Source: JAHIVB01 sp964574705 (GTDB lineage: Bacteria > Bacillota_I > Bacilli_A > Izemoplasmatales > Hujiaoplasmataceae). From it: a DNA stretch of 64,000 bases. The position numbers and the translations under genes are program-made. Location of the stretch: positions 1 to 64,000 of the forward strand of contig CAZNOO010000005.1 of the NCBI GenBank assembly GCA_964574705.1, in the 5' to 3' direction. How positions within the stretch are numbered: position 1 is the first letter of the stretch; every line of letters starts with the position of its first letter. This document shows positions 52,277 through 60,791 of this stretch, piece after piece. The notes beneath the pieces are model-generated. The model made no database searches, was not told where the DNA came from, and saw only the letters and a program-made list of their open reading frames with translations.

Positions 52277-52908
52277 AAAAACATTTAACTACGATATTAT
52301 TTTTAGGCGCAATCTGGGGCCTTTTAGAAGCAACTCTCGGATATGTGCTTCACTTCTTGCCTGCACTGATTTCTGGATCCATCATGTTTCCAATCGCAAC
52401 ACTCGTGATGCTTAGAACCTATCAAATCACAAATTCAAAAAAGAGCGTGTTCTCAGTTGCTGTTATCGCTTCATTGATTAAATCTGTAAACTTATTGATG
52501 CCAAATCTTTCAGTTTGGAAAGTCATCAATCCGATGATTTCTATTTTGGTTGAAGCGTTGTTGGTCGTCGCTGTATTCAGCGTTCTATCCTCTGAAAAAG
52601 TTCTTCCCAAATTAATTGCGCTACCTTTAGTAAGCATCGTTTGGAGAGCAATTTTCCTTGGAGCACTCACCTTGCAGCACGTAACGGGTGCAATGCCAGT
52701 CGCATCCCCATTAATTTCCAGCACCTCTGCCATGATTGATTTTGCGATTATAAACGGCCTCCTCAGTGGAGCCATCGCGACTCTGTTTTATTTCATCCAT
52801 CAATTATGGATTCAAAAAGTATCCTTTAAACTTGCGACGAGCAAAATCGCAGCCACCTTTACATTTGCACTTGCGATTGCGGCGACTGTACTTGTCAATT
52901 TCTTATAG
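52273..52908 (+). CDS. Six-helix membrane protein in the molybdenum hydroxylase operon
   Basis: A 211-residue, almost wholly hydrophobic protein with about six helices and short loops. Size and layout resemble ECF-transporter substrate-binding (S) components, but I see no firm family motif. It starts 4 bases inside the Mo-subunit gene (ATGA overlap) and ends 12 bases before XdhC, so it is an integral part of the operon. A role in uptake of a purine, cofactor precursor or metal is plausible but unproven. Confidence 0.65.
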   Translation: MKKHLTTILFLGAIWGLLEATLGYVLHFLPALISGSIMFPIATLVMLRTYQITNSKKSVFSVAVIASLIKSVNLLMPNLSVWKVINPMISILVEALLVVAVFSVLSSEKVLPKLIALPLVSIVWRAIFLGALTLQHVTGAMPVASPLISSTSAMIDFAIINGLLSGAIATLFYFIHQLWIQKVSFKLATSKIAATFTFALAIAATVLVNFL

Positions 52909-52919
52909 GAGAGCCATTC

Positions 52920-53762
52920 ATGGATCTTATCTACGAGAAAATTCTGGAGTATAAAAAAAGAGGCGTTCCCATCTATTTGGTCTCAGCTGTTGAAAAAGAA
53001 GGCATGGGCCCAGTGGAAGTCGGAAAGAAAATGATTGTCACCGATTCCGGTGAATCTTTCGGCACGGTTGGAGGTGGCTCTCTAGAACATTACGCCATCA
53101 ACAAAGCGAAGTCTTTATTTTTAACCCGGAAACCACTTCTTGAAAAATATGGATTAAATGAAGATAAGATCATTCCAGGCGTTCTCACTTTACCGATGGT
53201 ATGTGGAGGCATTGTGACGTTGTTTTATGAATACCTTGGAGCGAAAGCTGATATTTTTATTTTTGGAGGAGGACATGTTGGCCAAGCATTAATCAATGTC
53301 TTGAAGACGATGGATTTCCACGTCGAAGTCATTGACGAACGTAAAGCCATCTGCGACAATGTCAAAAATGCGGACCAAGTTCACAATATGCCTTTTTTGG
53401 ATTACATCGATACTTATGGGATTCAAGAATCTTCCTATATTGTCGTATGCACGCCATCGCATAAATATGACTATCACGTCATCAACAAGATTTTATCAAT
53501 CAAAGCCAAGCCCAAATACATTGGAATGCTATGTTCACCATCCAAACTTGATGATTACCTTGACAAGACTTACGAAACCTTTGGCCAAGACGTCAATCTA
53601 AAAAATTTCTATGCGCCAATAGGTCTTGATACCGGAGGTGGAACCGTGGAAGAAATCGCGATTTCAATAACAGGTGAAATATTGTCAATTTATTACGGAA
53701 AAGAAGACCATTCGCACATGCGGGAGAAGAATCATGGTAAGTATCGTTACTGGGAAGATTAA
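52920..53762 (+). CDS. XdhC/CoxI-family Moco maturation protein
   Basis: A 280-residue protein. The N-terminal XdhC_CoxI domain has Gly-Thr-Val-Gly-Gly-Gly-Ser-Leu-Glu; the C-terminal Rossmann domain starts at ~115 with Phe-Gly-Gly-Gly-His-Val-Gly-Gln-Ala. XdhC binds molybdenum cofactor, supports its sulfuration and inserts it into xanthine dehydrogenase. YqeB-type homologues serve selenium-dependent hydroxylases, so that variant is possible here. Start ATG 52920 follows AGGAGAG. It overlaps the next gene by 29 bases. Confidence 0.85.
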   Translation: MDLIYEKILEYKKRGVPIYLVSAVEKEGMGPVEVGKKMIVTDSGESFGTVGGGSLEHYAINKAKSLFLTRKPLLEKYGLNEDKIIPGVLTLPMVCGGIVTLFYEYLGAKADIFIFGGGHVGQALINVLKTMDFHVEVIDERKAICDNVKNADQVHNMPFLDYIDTYGIQESSYIVVCTPSHKYDYHVINKILSIKAKPKYIGMLCSPSKLDDYLDKTYETFGQDVNLKNFYAPIGLDTGGGTVEEIAISITGEILSIYYGKEDHSHMREKNHGKYRYWED

Positions 53763-54207
53763 CTCCGGCAAGACGACCCAAATGCTCGCAAGATATTTAA
53801 ACAATCCTGTCGGCGACGGGTTCATCAGTTTGAAGACAATGAAAGATGGACGCGTGATGAAATATGATCTACTTCAACTTTCAAACAACCACGAAACGCC
53901 ATTTGTAGTTCATGAACTGGATTTATTGAACCAAGAAGTGGCTACTCAACTGGGTCCTTATTGCTTTTTGAAAGAGGGACTGGATGATGTTGAAAAGAGA
54001 ATTGAACAAATGATTCAAAAATCAGTTGAGCCCATCTATCTTGATGAAATCGGTGTCTTAGAACTCAAGGGACAGGGCTTTTCGAACATATTAAAAAAAC
54101 TTGTGGCTTCAAAACTGGATTTGGTTCTTTCAATCAGGCAAGACCTGATTGAAGAAGTCAAACGACAATTCAAGATGGAAGAGACAGAAATCTTAAGAGA
54201 TATTTAG
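53734..54207 (+). CDS. Small P-loop NTPase (THEP1-like)
   Basis: A 157-residue nucleotide-binding protein. The Walker A loop is Thr-Gly-Lys-Ile-Asn-Ser-Gly-Lys-Thr-Thr near the N-terminus, and a Walker B/THEP1-like strand reads Tyr-Leu-Asp-Glu-Ile-Gly-Val-Leu-Glu-Leu. THEP1 proteins are nucleoside triphosphatases with no settled role. Its place between xdhC and the hydantoinase, sharing 29 bases with xdhC, suggests a part in cofactor maturation. ATG 53734 follows GGGAGAAG; a longer frame from 53674 is a shadow of xdhC. Confidence 0.75.
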   Translation: MVSIVTGKINSGKTTQMLARYLNNPVGDGFISLKTMKDGRVMKYDLLQLSNNHETPFVVHELDLLNQEVATQLGPYCFLKEGLDDVEKRIEQMIQKSVEPIYLDEIGVLELKGQGFSNILKKLVASKLDLVLSIRQDLIEEVKRQFKMEETEILRDI

Positions 54208-54218
54208 GAGATGATCTG

Positions 54219-55535
54219 ATGTTTGACAAACGCATCCTACATGCGAATGTGTATATCGACTCAGGGTTCAAGAAAACCAATCTGTACATCACCGACGAAC
54301 GAATCGCAAAAATTACGACAGATATCTTGCCAGCGGATAATTCAATCGACGGGACACTGAAATATGTGATTCCTGGACTGATTGACCCGCATACCCATTT
54401 CGATCTCGATTTGGGATTCATCAAGTCGGCCGATGATTTTAGATCGGGTTCTTTATCCGCGCTTTATGGTGGCGTTACGACAATCATTGATTTTCTAGAG
54501 CCGACAGGTAACGCCTCCGACTTGGAAAAAGCATATTACAAGAGGGTCGAACAGGCCAAATACTGTAAATGCGATTATCTGTTCCATGCGACGATTAAAA
54601 ATCCCGATGGAGATTTAGAAGAATACGTTCTAAAAATGCTTGAACTTGGAATGCAGTCTTTAAAACTTTTCACAACGTATTCTAACTCCAGCAGAAGAAC
54701 GTACGATGAAGATATCATCAAACTCTTGAAACTGTCTGAAAAGTATAAGTTCTTGCTACTAGCTCATATTGAAAATGATGAGCAAATCGATTTAAATCCC
54801 AAATACACCTATAAAGATCTCAGTGTTTCCAGACCAACGTTTTCTGAAACAAATGAAGCCTTGAAAATAGCTGAATACGTTCGGACGTATGGTGGATATT
54901 TATACATGGTTCATCTCTCGAGTGGCATCACGTTAAGAAGACTTCATGCAGAATTCAAAGACATTTTGAACAAACGATTCTTTGTCGAAAGTTGCCCACA
55001 ATATTTCACCTTGACGAACGAATTATTCCGTCAAAAAGACGGATACTTATATACACTTGCTCCACCGATTCGATCCAAAGAAGAACAGGACTTACTCGTC
55101 AGTTTGTTTCAAAATGTTTATACCATTGGAACGGACCATTGTCCTTTCATGAAAGAAGATAAAAATCATCAGTTGTTAAAAGACATTCCTTTGGGAATTG
55201 GAGGCATTGAGACGAGTTTTGTCTTGATGTATCATCTCTTTAAAGAGCAAACGATTGATAAAATGACGAAAAATGTCTCAACCCTTCATCATCTTTCACG
55301 AAAAGGTGTTATCAGAGAAGGCGCGGATGCAGATCTCGTCATTTATAAACTTCAACCAGGATTCATCGATTTTATTCATTCCAAGTGTGATTACACACCT
55401 TACAAAGGAATGAAAAAAGATCTGTTTATCACGGATGTATTTTTAAGAGGAAAACAAGTGCTTAAAGGCGGAGAATACGTGATTAGTCGAGGAAAACTGC
55501 TAAAGGGAGAATCCCCCGATGAAATGCATCATTAA
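54219..55535 (+). CDS. Dihydropyrimidinase/hydantoinase-like amidohydrolase
   Basis: A 438-residue metal-dependent cyclic amidohydrolase. Metal ligands expected for the family are all visible: Asp-Pro-His-Thr-His-Phe, a carbamylatable Lys in Ser-Leu-Lys-Leu-Phe, His in Leu-Leu-Ala-His-Ile-Glu, His in Met-Val-His-Leu-Ser-Ser-Gly, and Asp in Gly-Thr-Asp-His-Cys. It would open a ring such as a hydantoin or dihydropyrimidine. In the comparable E. coli region this is the place of hyuA, and HyuA-type enzymes have been linked to anaerobic urate breakdown. ATG 54219 has AGGAGATG upstream. Its end overlaps a short decayed gene. Confidence 0.87.
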   Translation: MFDKRILHANVYIDSGFKKTNLYITDERIAKITTDILPADNSIDGTLKYVIPGLIDPHTHFDLDLGFIKSADDFRSGSLSALYGGVTTIIDFLEPTGNASDLEKAYYKRVEQAKYCKCDYLFHATIKNPDGDLEEYVLKMLELGMQSLKLFTTYSNSSRRTYDEDIIKLLKLSEKYKFLLLAHIENDEQIDLNPKYTYKDLSVSRPTFSETNEALKIAEYVRTYGGYLYMVHLSSGITLRRLHAEFKDILNKRFFVESCPQYFTLTNELFRQKDGYLYTLAPPIRSKEEQDLLVSLFQNVYTIGTDHCPFMKEDKNHQLLKDIPLGIGGIETSFVLMYHLFKEQTIDKMTKNVSTLHHLSRKGVIREGADADLVIYKLQPGFIDFIHSKCDYTPYKGMKKDLFITDVFLRGKQVLKGGEYVISRGKLLKGESPDEMHH

Positions 55536-55671
55536 CGCAACCGTCTATGATTTTGCAATTGATTTCAAGGACAAAATAAATTAATGAGAATCTGTGCTTC
55601 CGTTTGGGACTCAGTGTCTCCATATGCCCGGTGAAGGCAATTACTGTATAAAGGAGCTGAAGAAATGGTAG
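55519..55671 (+). pseudogene. Decayed short gene between hydantoinase and Mo hydroxylase
   Basis: ATG 55519, eight bases after GGGAG and overlapping the hydantoinase stop, opens a 21-codon frame (Met-Lys-Cys-Ile-Ile-Asn-Ala-Thr-Val-Tyr-Asp-Phe...) ended by TAA-TGA at 55582-55587. The same frame then continues open for 27 codons (Glu-Ser-Val-Leu-Pro-Phe-Gly ... Lys-Glu-Leu-Lys-Lys-Trp) and stops at TAG 55669-55671, overlapping the next ATG at 55665. Both ends show the 4-17-base overlaps seen between intact genes here. The start resembles the first strand of amidohydrolases. It may be an internally deleted gene; the original product is unknown. Confidence 0.5.
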
Positions 55672-57752
55672 ATATTTCTAAATCCATTCCAAAAGTCGAC
55701 TTGTTTGAGAAAACAAGTGGTGAAGCAATGTATGTCAGTGATTTTTCTTACGATGACTTACATTACGCAAGAACCTTAAGGTCGACAGAACCGAAAGCAA
55801 AAATCAAAGAAATTCAATTTCCAACGATTCCTGAAGGCGTCTTTATCGTAGATTATAAAGACATCCCTGGAAAAAACGTCGTTAAGATTATATTTGACGA
55901 CCAGGAAATCTTTCCAACAGACACGGTGACTTATATTGGCCAACCGATTCTTTTGTTTGTTGGAAAAGACAAAGAACTTCTTGAAGAACTCATCAAGAAC
56001 ACCAAAGTCGTCTATGAAATCCTAGACCCTGTTTTCGCCTGGACAAACAGTGCTGTTCATAATCACTTTTCAAAAGGAAAACCAGAAGAGGCGTTTCAAA
56101 AAGCTTCAAGAATCATTCAATATCATTATGACACGTCCTATCAAGAACAAGCCTACATCGAACCTCAAGGTTTCATTGGGACGTATGATGATGGCAAAGT
56201 CACACTGATTGGTTCGATTCAATGTCCTTATTACGTCAAAAATGCCCTTTTGTTGGCACTTGACGCAAAAGGAGATGAAGTAAGAGTCATTCAAGCCACA
56301 GTAGGTGGCGCTTTTGGCGGTAAGGAAGAGTTTCCATCGTTAATGGCTTGTCAACTCGCAGTCGCTCTAAGAAAAATAAAGAAACCGATTAAAATGATTT
56401 ACGAACGTGAAGAAGACATGATTTCCACCACCAAAAGACATCCTTCGAAAACATTATTATCCGCAGCAATCGGATCGAATGACGAAATCTTGGCGATTCG
56501 TTCAAACATCGGAATTGACGGCGGAGCCAATATTGGTTTAAGCGGAGTTGTACTCTCCCGTGCGATGATTGCAACGACGGGAGCCTATACGATTGAAAAC
56601 ATCGACAGTTCTGGTGATGTTTTCCTAACAAACACCGTTCCCAACGGTGCATTCAGAGGATTCGGTGCGCCTCAAATGCTTTATGCAATTGAGATGTTTA
56701 TCGAACACATCGCAAAAGACTTAGGGAAAGACCCTTTCGAATATCGAATGAAGTACCTGGCAAAACAAGGGGATGCGACCTCCACAAACGGGAAGTTTAG
56801 AGATCCTATCATTATGCCTGAGATGATTGAAAAAGCGCTTGAAATCTCGAAATTCAAAGAAAAATCGAAAATATTCTCAAGACCGAATGTCATGAAGGGC
56901 ATCGGTATGAGTTGGTTCTTGCATGGTTGTGGATTTACCGGAAGCGGAGAATCCACTCATATCAATGCACTCGTAAAACTTCATAAAACAGCAGAAGAAA
57001 ACGTAGAAATTCTGATTGCGGCCGTAGACATGGGCCAAGGTGTCAGAACGACAATGCGAAAACTTGTCTCTTCAATCTTAGAAATTCCAATGGAAAAAGT
57101 GATCTATGATTTCCCAGATACTGACAAAGTACCGGACTCCGGTCCGACTGTCGCTTCTAGAACCATGATGATTGTTGGCGGACTCGTAGCGAGATGCGCC
57201 AAACATCTGAAAGAAACATGGATTCCTGGAGAGGTGTTGCTAGAAGAAAGATACGTTCAACCAAGCTACATTTTATGGGATGAAGAAACGATGACCGGAG
57301 ATGCTTATCCAGCTTATTCATGGGGTGTCAACGTCGTTGAAGTGAGCGTTGATAAGGTAACTTACGAAGTGACGGTCGAAGAAATTTGGAGCGTCTATGA
57401 CTTAGGAAAAGCGATTGACGAACGAATCGTCATCGGCCAAGCCGACGGCGGAATCGTTCAAGGCGTTGCCTATGGTTATTTGGAAGTCATGAATCATAAA
57501 TCAGGAAAACTGTTGCAAAAGAATTTTACGGACTACATCATACCAACATCGATGGATACGCCGAAGATGACGACAGTCATCATCGACAATCCCTATCCGC
57601 TTGGCCCTTATGGCGCCAAAGGTGTCGGAGAACTGACTTTGGTCGGTGGTGCGCCGGCGGTTGCGAAAGCCATTGAAATGGCGATTGGCAAAAAAGTCTT
57701 TTCAATTCCGGTCACACCGGAGAAAATCATGGAGTTGATGAAACATGAGTAA
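55665..57752 (+). CDS. Molybdenum hydroxylase, molybdopterin-binding subunit (set 2)
   Basis: A 695-residue large subunit of the xanthine dehydrogenase family, shorter than the ~770 residues of set 1. Landmarks are Val-Gly-Gly-Ala-Phe-Gly-Gly-Lys-Glu-Glu, Gly-Ala-Phe-Arg-Gly-Phe-Gly-Ala-Pro-Gln, Asp-Met-Gly-Gln-Gly and the catalytic Glu in Gly-Ala-Lys-Gly-Val-Gly-Glu-Leu. The Glu-Glu after the Gly-rich loop is the arrangement found in xanthine/purine-oxidising members, so xanthine or hypoxanthine is a fair guess, supported by adenine deaminase nearby. ATG 55665 follows AAAGGAGC. It overlaps the 2Fe-2S gene by 8 bases. Confidence 0.9.
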   Translation: MVDISKSIPKVDLFEKTSGEAMYVSDFSYDDLHYARTLRSTEPKAKIKEIQFPTIPEGVFIVDYKDIPGKNVVKIIFDDQEIFPTDTVTYIGQPILLFVGKDKELLEELIKNTKVVYEILDPVFAWTNSAVHNHFSKGKPEEAFQKASRIIQYHYDTSYQEQAYIEPQGFIGTYDDGKVTLIGSIQCPYYVKNALLLALDAKGDEVRVIQATVGGAFGGKEEFPSLMACQLAVALRKIKKPIKMIYEREEDMISTTKRHPSKTLLSAAIGSNDEILAIRSNIGIDGGANIGLSGVVLSRAMIATTGAYTIENIDSSGDVFLTNTVPNGAFRGFGAPQMLYAIEMFIEHIAKDLGKDPFEYRMKYLAKQGDATSTNGKFRDPIIMPEMIEKALEISKFKEKSKIFSRPNVMKGIGMSWFLHGCGFTGSGESTHINALVKLHKTAEENVEILIAAVDMGQGVRTTMRKLVSSILEIPMEKVIYDFPDTDKVPDSGPTVASRTMMIVGGLVARCAKHLKETWIPGEVLLEERYVQPSYILWDEETMTGDAYPAYSWGVNVVEVSVDKVTYEVTVEEIWSVYDLGKAIDERIVIGQADGGIVQGVAYGYLEVMNHKSGKLLQKNFTDYIIPTSMDTPKMTTVIIDNPYPLGPYGAKGVGELTLVGGAPAVAKAIEMAIGKKVFSIPVTPEKIMELMKHE

Positions 57753-58218
57753 AATTACATTCAAACTGAACGGAGAAATGGTCTCCGTCGAAGGAAATCC
57801 GGGGGTTCGTTTGCTCGATGTCCTTCGTAATGAATTCAAACTAACTGGCATCAAAGAAGGATGCGGAGAGGGCGAATGCGGTGCATGCGCCGTATTGCTC
57901 GATCATAAAATCGTCAATTCATGTTCTGTTGTTTTAGCGAATGTCGATGGACATGAGATTATGACAATCGAGGGCTTTAAGAATTCTAAAAAATATCAAA
58001 TCATACGAGACAGTTTCGGACATGCAGGTGCCGTTCAATGTGGATTTTGTACCCCAGGAATGGTAATTGCGACCGAATCTTTATTGAATGAAAATCCTTC
58101 ACCAACGGAAGATGAAATCAAAATCGGAATGTCAGGGAACTTATGCAGATGCACAGGGTACCAATCGATTATTGAAGCCGTCAAAAGAGCCTCTGAGGAC
58201 GGTGACGGATTATGGTAG
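57745..58218 (+). CDS. Molybdenum hydroxylase, [2Fe-2S] subunit (set 2)
   Basis: A 157-residue two-cluster subunit, XdhC (E. coli)-like. First cluster Cys-Gly-Glu-Gly-Glu-Cys-Gly-Ala-Cys plus a later Cys; second cluster Gln-Cys-Gly-Phe-Cys-Thr-Pro-Gly and Leu-Cys-Arg-Cys-Thr-Gly-Tyr. It matches the family consensus more closely than the set 1 protein. It overlaps the Mo subunit before it and the FAD subunit after it. Confidence 0.93.
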   Translation: MSKITFKLNGEMVSVEGNPGVRLLDVLRNEFKLTGIKEGCGEGECGACAVLLDHKIVNSCSVVLANVDGHEIMTIEGFKNSKKYQIIRDSFGHAGAVQCGFCTPGMVIATESLLNENPSPTEDEIKIGMSGNLCRCTGYQSIIEAVKRASEDGDGLW

Positions 58219-59054
58219 AACAAATCATCGTAAAAAGTTTAACCGAAGCGTTAGAACGTCTTTCTCAAAAAAAATATATCATTTATGCGGGTGGAACGGA
58301 TTTAATCGTTCAAAACCGTACTGTTAGCGAAGCGCCGATTCCTTTCAAAAATCCGGTTCTTTACTGCGCGAACGTCAATGAACTCAAATACGTCAAAGAA
58401 GGGGATGACTATATTTATATCGGCGCGATGACGACGTTGTCTGAATTGCTCGATCATCATGCCACTCCTCTCCTCTTGAAACAGGCAATTGAAGTAATGG
58501 CCTCCCCTGCAATCAGAAACATTGCAACCCTTGCAGGAAACATTGGAAATGCTTCTCCAGCCGGAGATTCTCTCGTTCCGCTTTACACTTTGAACGCTTT
58601 AATCAAATGCCAAAGTTTAAAGGCGTCGAAACTGATTCCGATTCAAGACTTTTTTGTGGGATTCAAAAAAACAGCTTTAAGTGATTCCGAAATGATTACT
58701 GAAGTCATCATTCCAAAGAACCACTTCACAAACATCTCGTACCGAAAAGTGGGGACACGAAAAGCAGATGCCCTTTCAAAAGTATCGTTTGCCGGTGCTT
58801 ATTCGATTGTTCACGATAAAATCTGTGATTTCAGAATTTCTTTGGGTGCAGTCAATATCAATGTCGTCAGAAGATTTGATATCGAAGCCAAACTGATAGG
58901 AAAAACAGTTTCTCAAGCAAGAAAAATGAAAGATCAAATTGTTGATCTGTATCTATCTTCAATCAAACCAATCAATGATCAACGTTCAAACATCGAATAT
59001 AGAACTGAAATCTCTAAGAACTTGATATCTGCTTTCATTGACTCGCTTGATTAA
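58212..59054 (+). CDS. Molybdenum hydroxylase, FAD-binding subunit (set 2)
   Basis: A 280-residue XdhB-like flavoprotein subunit. FAD-binding segments are Tyr-Ala-Gly-Gly-Thr-Asp-Leu and Ile-Arg-Asn-Ile-Ala-Thr-Leu-Ala-Gly-Asn-Ile-Gly-Asn-Ala-Ser-Pro-Ala-Gly-Asp, the latter very close to true xanthine dehydrogenases. Arg-Lys-Val-Gly-Thr-Arg-Lys-Ala in the C-terminal domain is also typical. It starts 7 bases inside the 2Fe-2S gene. The set 2 order is Mo, 2Fe-2S, FAD. Confidence 0.9.
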   Translation: MVEQIIVKSLTEALERLSQKKYIIYAGGTDLIVQNRTVSEAPIPFKNPVLYCANVNELKYVKEGDDYIYIGAMTTLSELLDHHATPLLLKQAIEVMASPAIRNIATLAGNIGNASPAGDSLVPLYTLNALIKCQSLKASKLIPIQDFFVGFKKTALSDSEMITEVIIPKNHFTNISYRKVGTRKADALSKVSFAGAYSIVHDKICDFRISLGAVNINVVRRFDIEAKLIGKTVSQARKMKDQIVDLYLSSIKPINDQRSNIEYRTEISKNLISAFIDSLD

Positions 59055-59074
59055 ATAAACGAAGGAGGACTACC

Positions 59075-60790
59075 ATGGACCATTTGAACATTACGGAAAT
59101 GACACTGAAAAAAAAGAAGGCGTCTTTGGTTCTTAAAAATGCCCGAATCATCAATGTATTTGATAAATCCATCGAGAAAGGCGATATCGCCATTCACGAT
59201 GGTTTGATTCTAGGCATTGGTCATTATGATGGAATCGAAGAAATTGATTGTTTGAATTCGTATGTTTCTCCCGGATTCATCGATAGTCACGTCCACATTG
59301 AGTCTTCCATGCTTGTGCCGCACCAATTTGCACGTGTTGTATTACCAAAAGGAACAACCACTGTTATTGCGGATCCTCATGAAATCACAAATGTCTGCGG
59401 ACTGAAAGGAATCGACTTCATGATCGAATCGAGTAAATTATCTCCATTGGATGTCATGATGATGATGCCTTCCTGTGTTCCCGCAACCCCTTATGAAACC
59501 AGTGGCGCTTTTGTCTCTGCAGAAGACATGACCGAATATATAAAAAAGCAATCCATTTATGGGCTTGGGGAAATGATGGATTATCCTGGTGTCATACAAG
59601 GAGAGCAGAGCGTTTACGACAAACTGAAACTCTTTGAAAATAAAGTCAAGGACGGACACGCGCCTTTCGTTACGGGAGATCGTTTGAATAGTTATCTTCT
59701 ATCTGGAATTGAAACGGACCATGAGTCTTCAACGAAAGAAGAAATGATTGAAAAAGTAAAAAAAGGAATGTACGTACTATTGAGAGAAGGGTCCGCTACC
59801 AGAAATGTGAGCGCACTCGCACCGCACATTTTGGAATCCTTTTCCAGAAGACTTCTGTTTTGTACAGACGACTTGCATCCCTCTGATATCTTAAAATTTG
59901 GTCACATCAATCAAAATATCAACCTATCGATTTCACTCGGTGTTGATCCGATTACGGCGATTCAAATCGCTTCAATCAATGCGGCTAACGCTTATGGAAT
60001 CAAACGCACTGGTGGAATTGCACCTGGATTCTTTGCAGATCTTGTTGTATTCGACGACTTGAATCACATTGAACCCAGGCAAGTCTTCAAAAAAGGTGTT
60101 ATGGTCGCAAAAGATGGTCATCCATTGTTTGAAGAAGAACAATTGGAAAATGTTGAAGTTTTAAATACGGTTCATATAGACAGAAAGAATTTGAATTTGG
60201 ACCTTCATTTGAAAAAGGACTTGGTTCATGTTATCGGGTTTGAACACAACAATGTCACGACGAAGAACCTCATTCGTCAAGTGAAAGTCGAAAATGGAAA
60301 ATATATTCAAGAAAATCAACGCGATTTGTTGAAAATCGCTGTCATTGAACGACATTTTGCATCGCAGAATAAATCGATTGGTCTGATTGAAGGATACGGA
60401 TTGAAAAACGGAGCGATTGCTTTGACGATTGCGCACGATTCGCACAACCTCATCTGCATTGGAGACAACGATTCTGACATGCTAAAGGCTATTGATGAAT
60501 TGATTCGGCTTCAAGGGGGAATCTGTCTTGTCAAAAATCATCAAATCGTTGATTCTCTACAGCTCGAAGTCGGAGGAGTCATGACTTCGAAATCGGCAGA
60601 GTTTGTTGATTCTGTCTTGCAAAAAATGGAGAAAGAAATTCGAAAAATGGGCGTGAAGGATGACATTACGGATCCCTTCCTTAATCTTGCTTTTCTATCG
60701 CTCCCAGTCATTCCTTCGTTAAAATTAACCGACAAGGGACTCTTTGACGTAGACCAGTTCAAATTGATTTCTATAGAAGCAGGTGAATAA
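59075..60790 (+). CDS. ade: Adenine deaminase
   Basis: A 571-residue AdeC-type amidohydrolase converting adenine to hypoxanthine plus ammonia. It has the metal site Asp-Ser-His-Val-His-Ile-Glu-Ser-Ser, Ala-Asp-Pro-His-Glu-Ile-Thr-Asn-Val, Cys-Thr-Asp-Asp-Leu-His-Pro, Arg-Glu-Gly-Ser-Ala-Thr-Arg-Asn, and the C-terminal Gly-Gly-x-Met segment. Length is normal for the family. ATG 59075 follows GAAGGAGGA. Its product hypoxanthine is a substrate for xanthine dehydrogenase, which fits the upstream genes. The stop overlaps the next gene's leader. Confidence 0.93.
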   Translation: MDHLNITEMTLKKKKASLVLKNARIINVFDKSIEKGDIAIHDGLILGIGHYDGIEEIDCLNSYVSPGFIDSHVHIESSMLVPHQFARVVLPKGTTTVIADPHEITNVCGLKGIDFMIESSKLSPLDVMMMMPSCVPATPYETSGAFVSAEDMTEYIKKQSIYGLGEMMDYPGVIQGEQSVYDKLKLFENKVKDGHAPFVTGDRLNSYLLSGIETDHESSTKEEMIEKVKKGMYVLLREGSATRNVSALAPHILESFSRRLLFCTDDLHPSDILKFGHINQNINLSISLGVDPITAIQIASINAANAYGIKRTGGIAPGFFADLVVFDDLNHIEPRQVFKKGVMVAKDGHPLFEEEQLENVEVLNTVHIDRKNLNLDLHLKKDLVHVIGFEHNNVTTKNLIRQVKVENGKYIQENQRDLLKIAVIERHFASQNKSIGLIEGYGLKNGAIALTIAHDSHNLICIGDNDSDMLKAIDELIRLQGGICLVKNHQIVDSLQLEVGGVMTSKSAEFVDSVLQKMEKEIRKMGVKDDITDPFLNLAFLSLPVIPSLKLTDKGLFDVDQFKLISIEAGE

Positions 60791-60791
60791 C

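Noticed and set aside
55582..55664. Possible purine-type riboswitch ahead of the second molybdenum hydroxylase (TGCC/GGCA hairpin, GTGTCTCC and ACTGTA segments)
   Set aside because: The J1/2, J2/3 and loop-loop bases of purine riboswitches do not line up, and the same bases form an open codon string overlapping the next start, which explains them better as a gene remnant.
49958..57752. Selenocysteine (in-frame TGA) in the molybdenum hydroxylases
   Set aside because: Both large-subunit frames are open without internal TGA; any selenium would be a labile cofactor, not an encoded residue.
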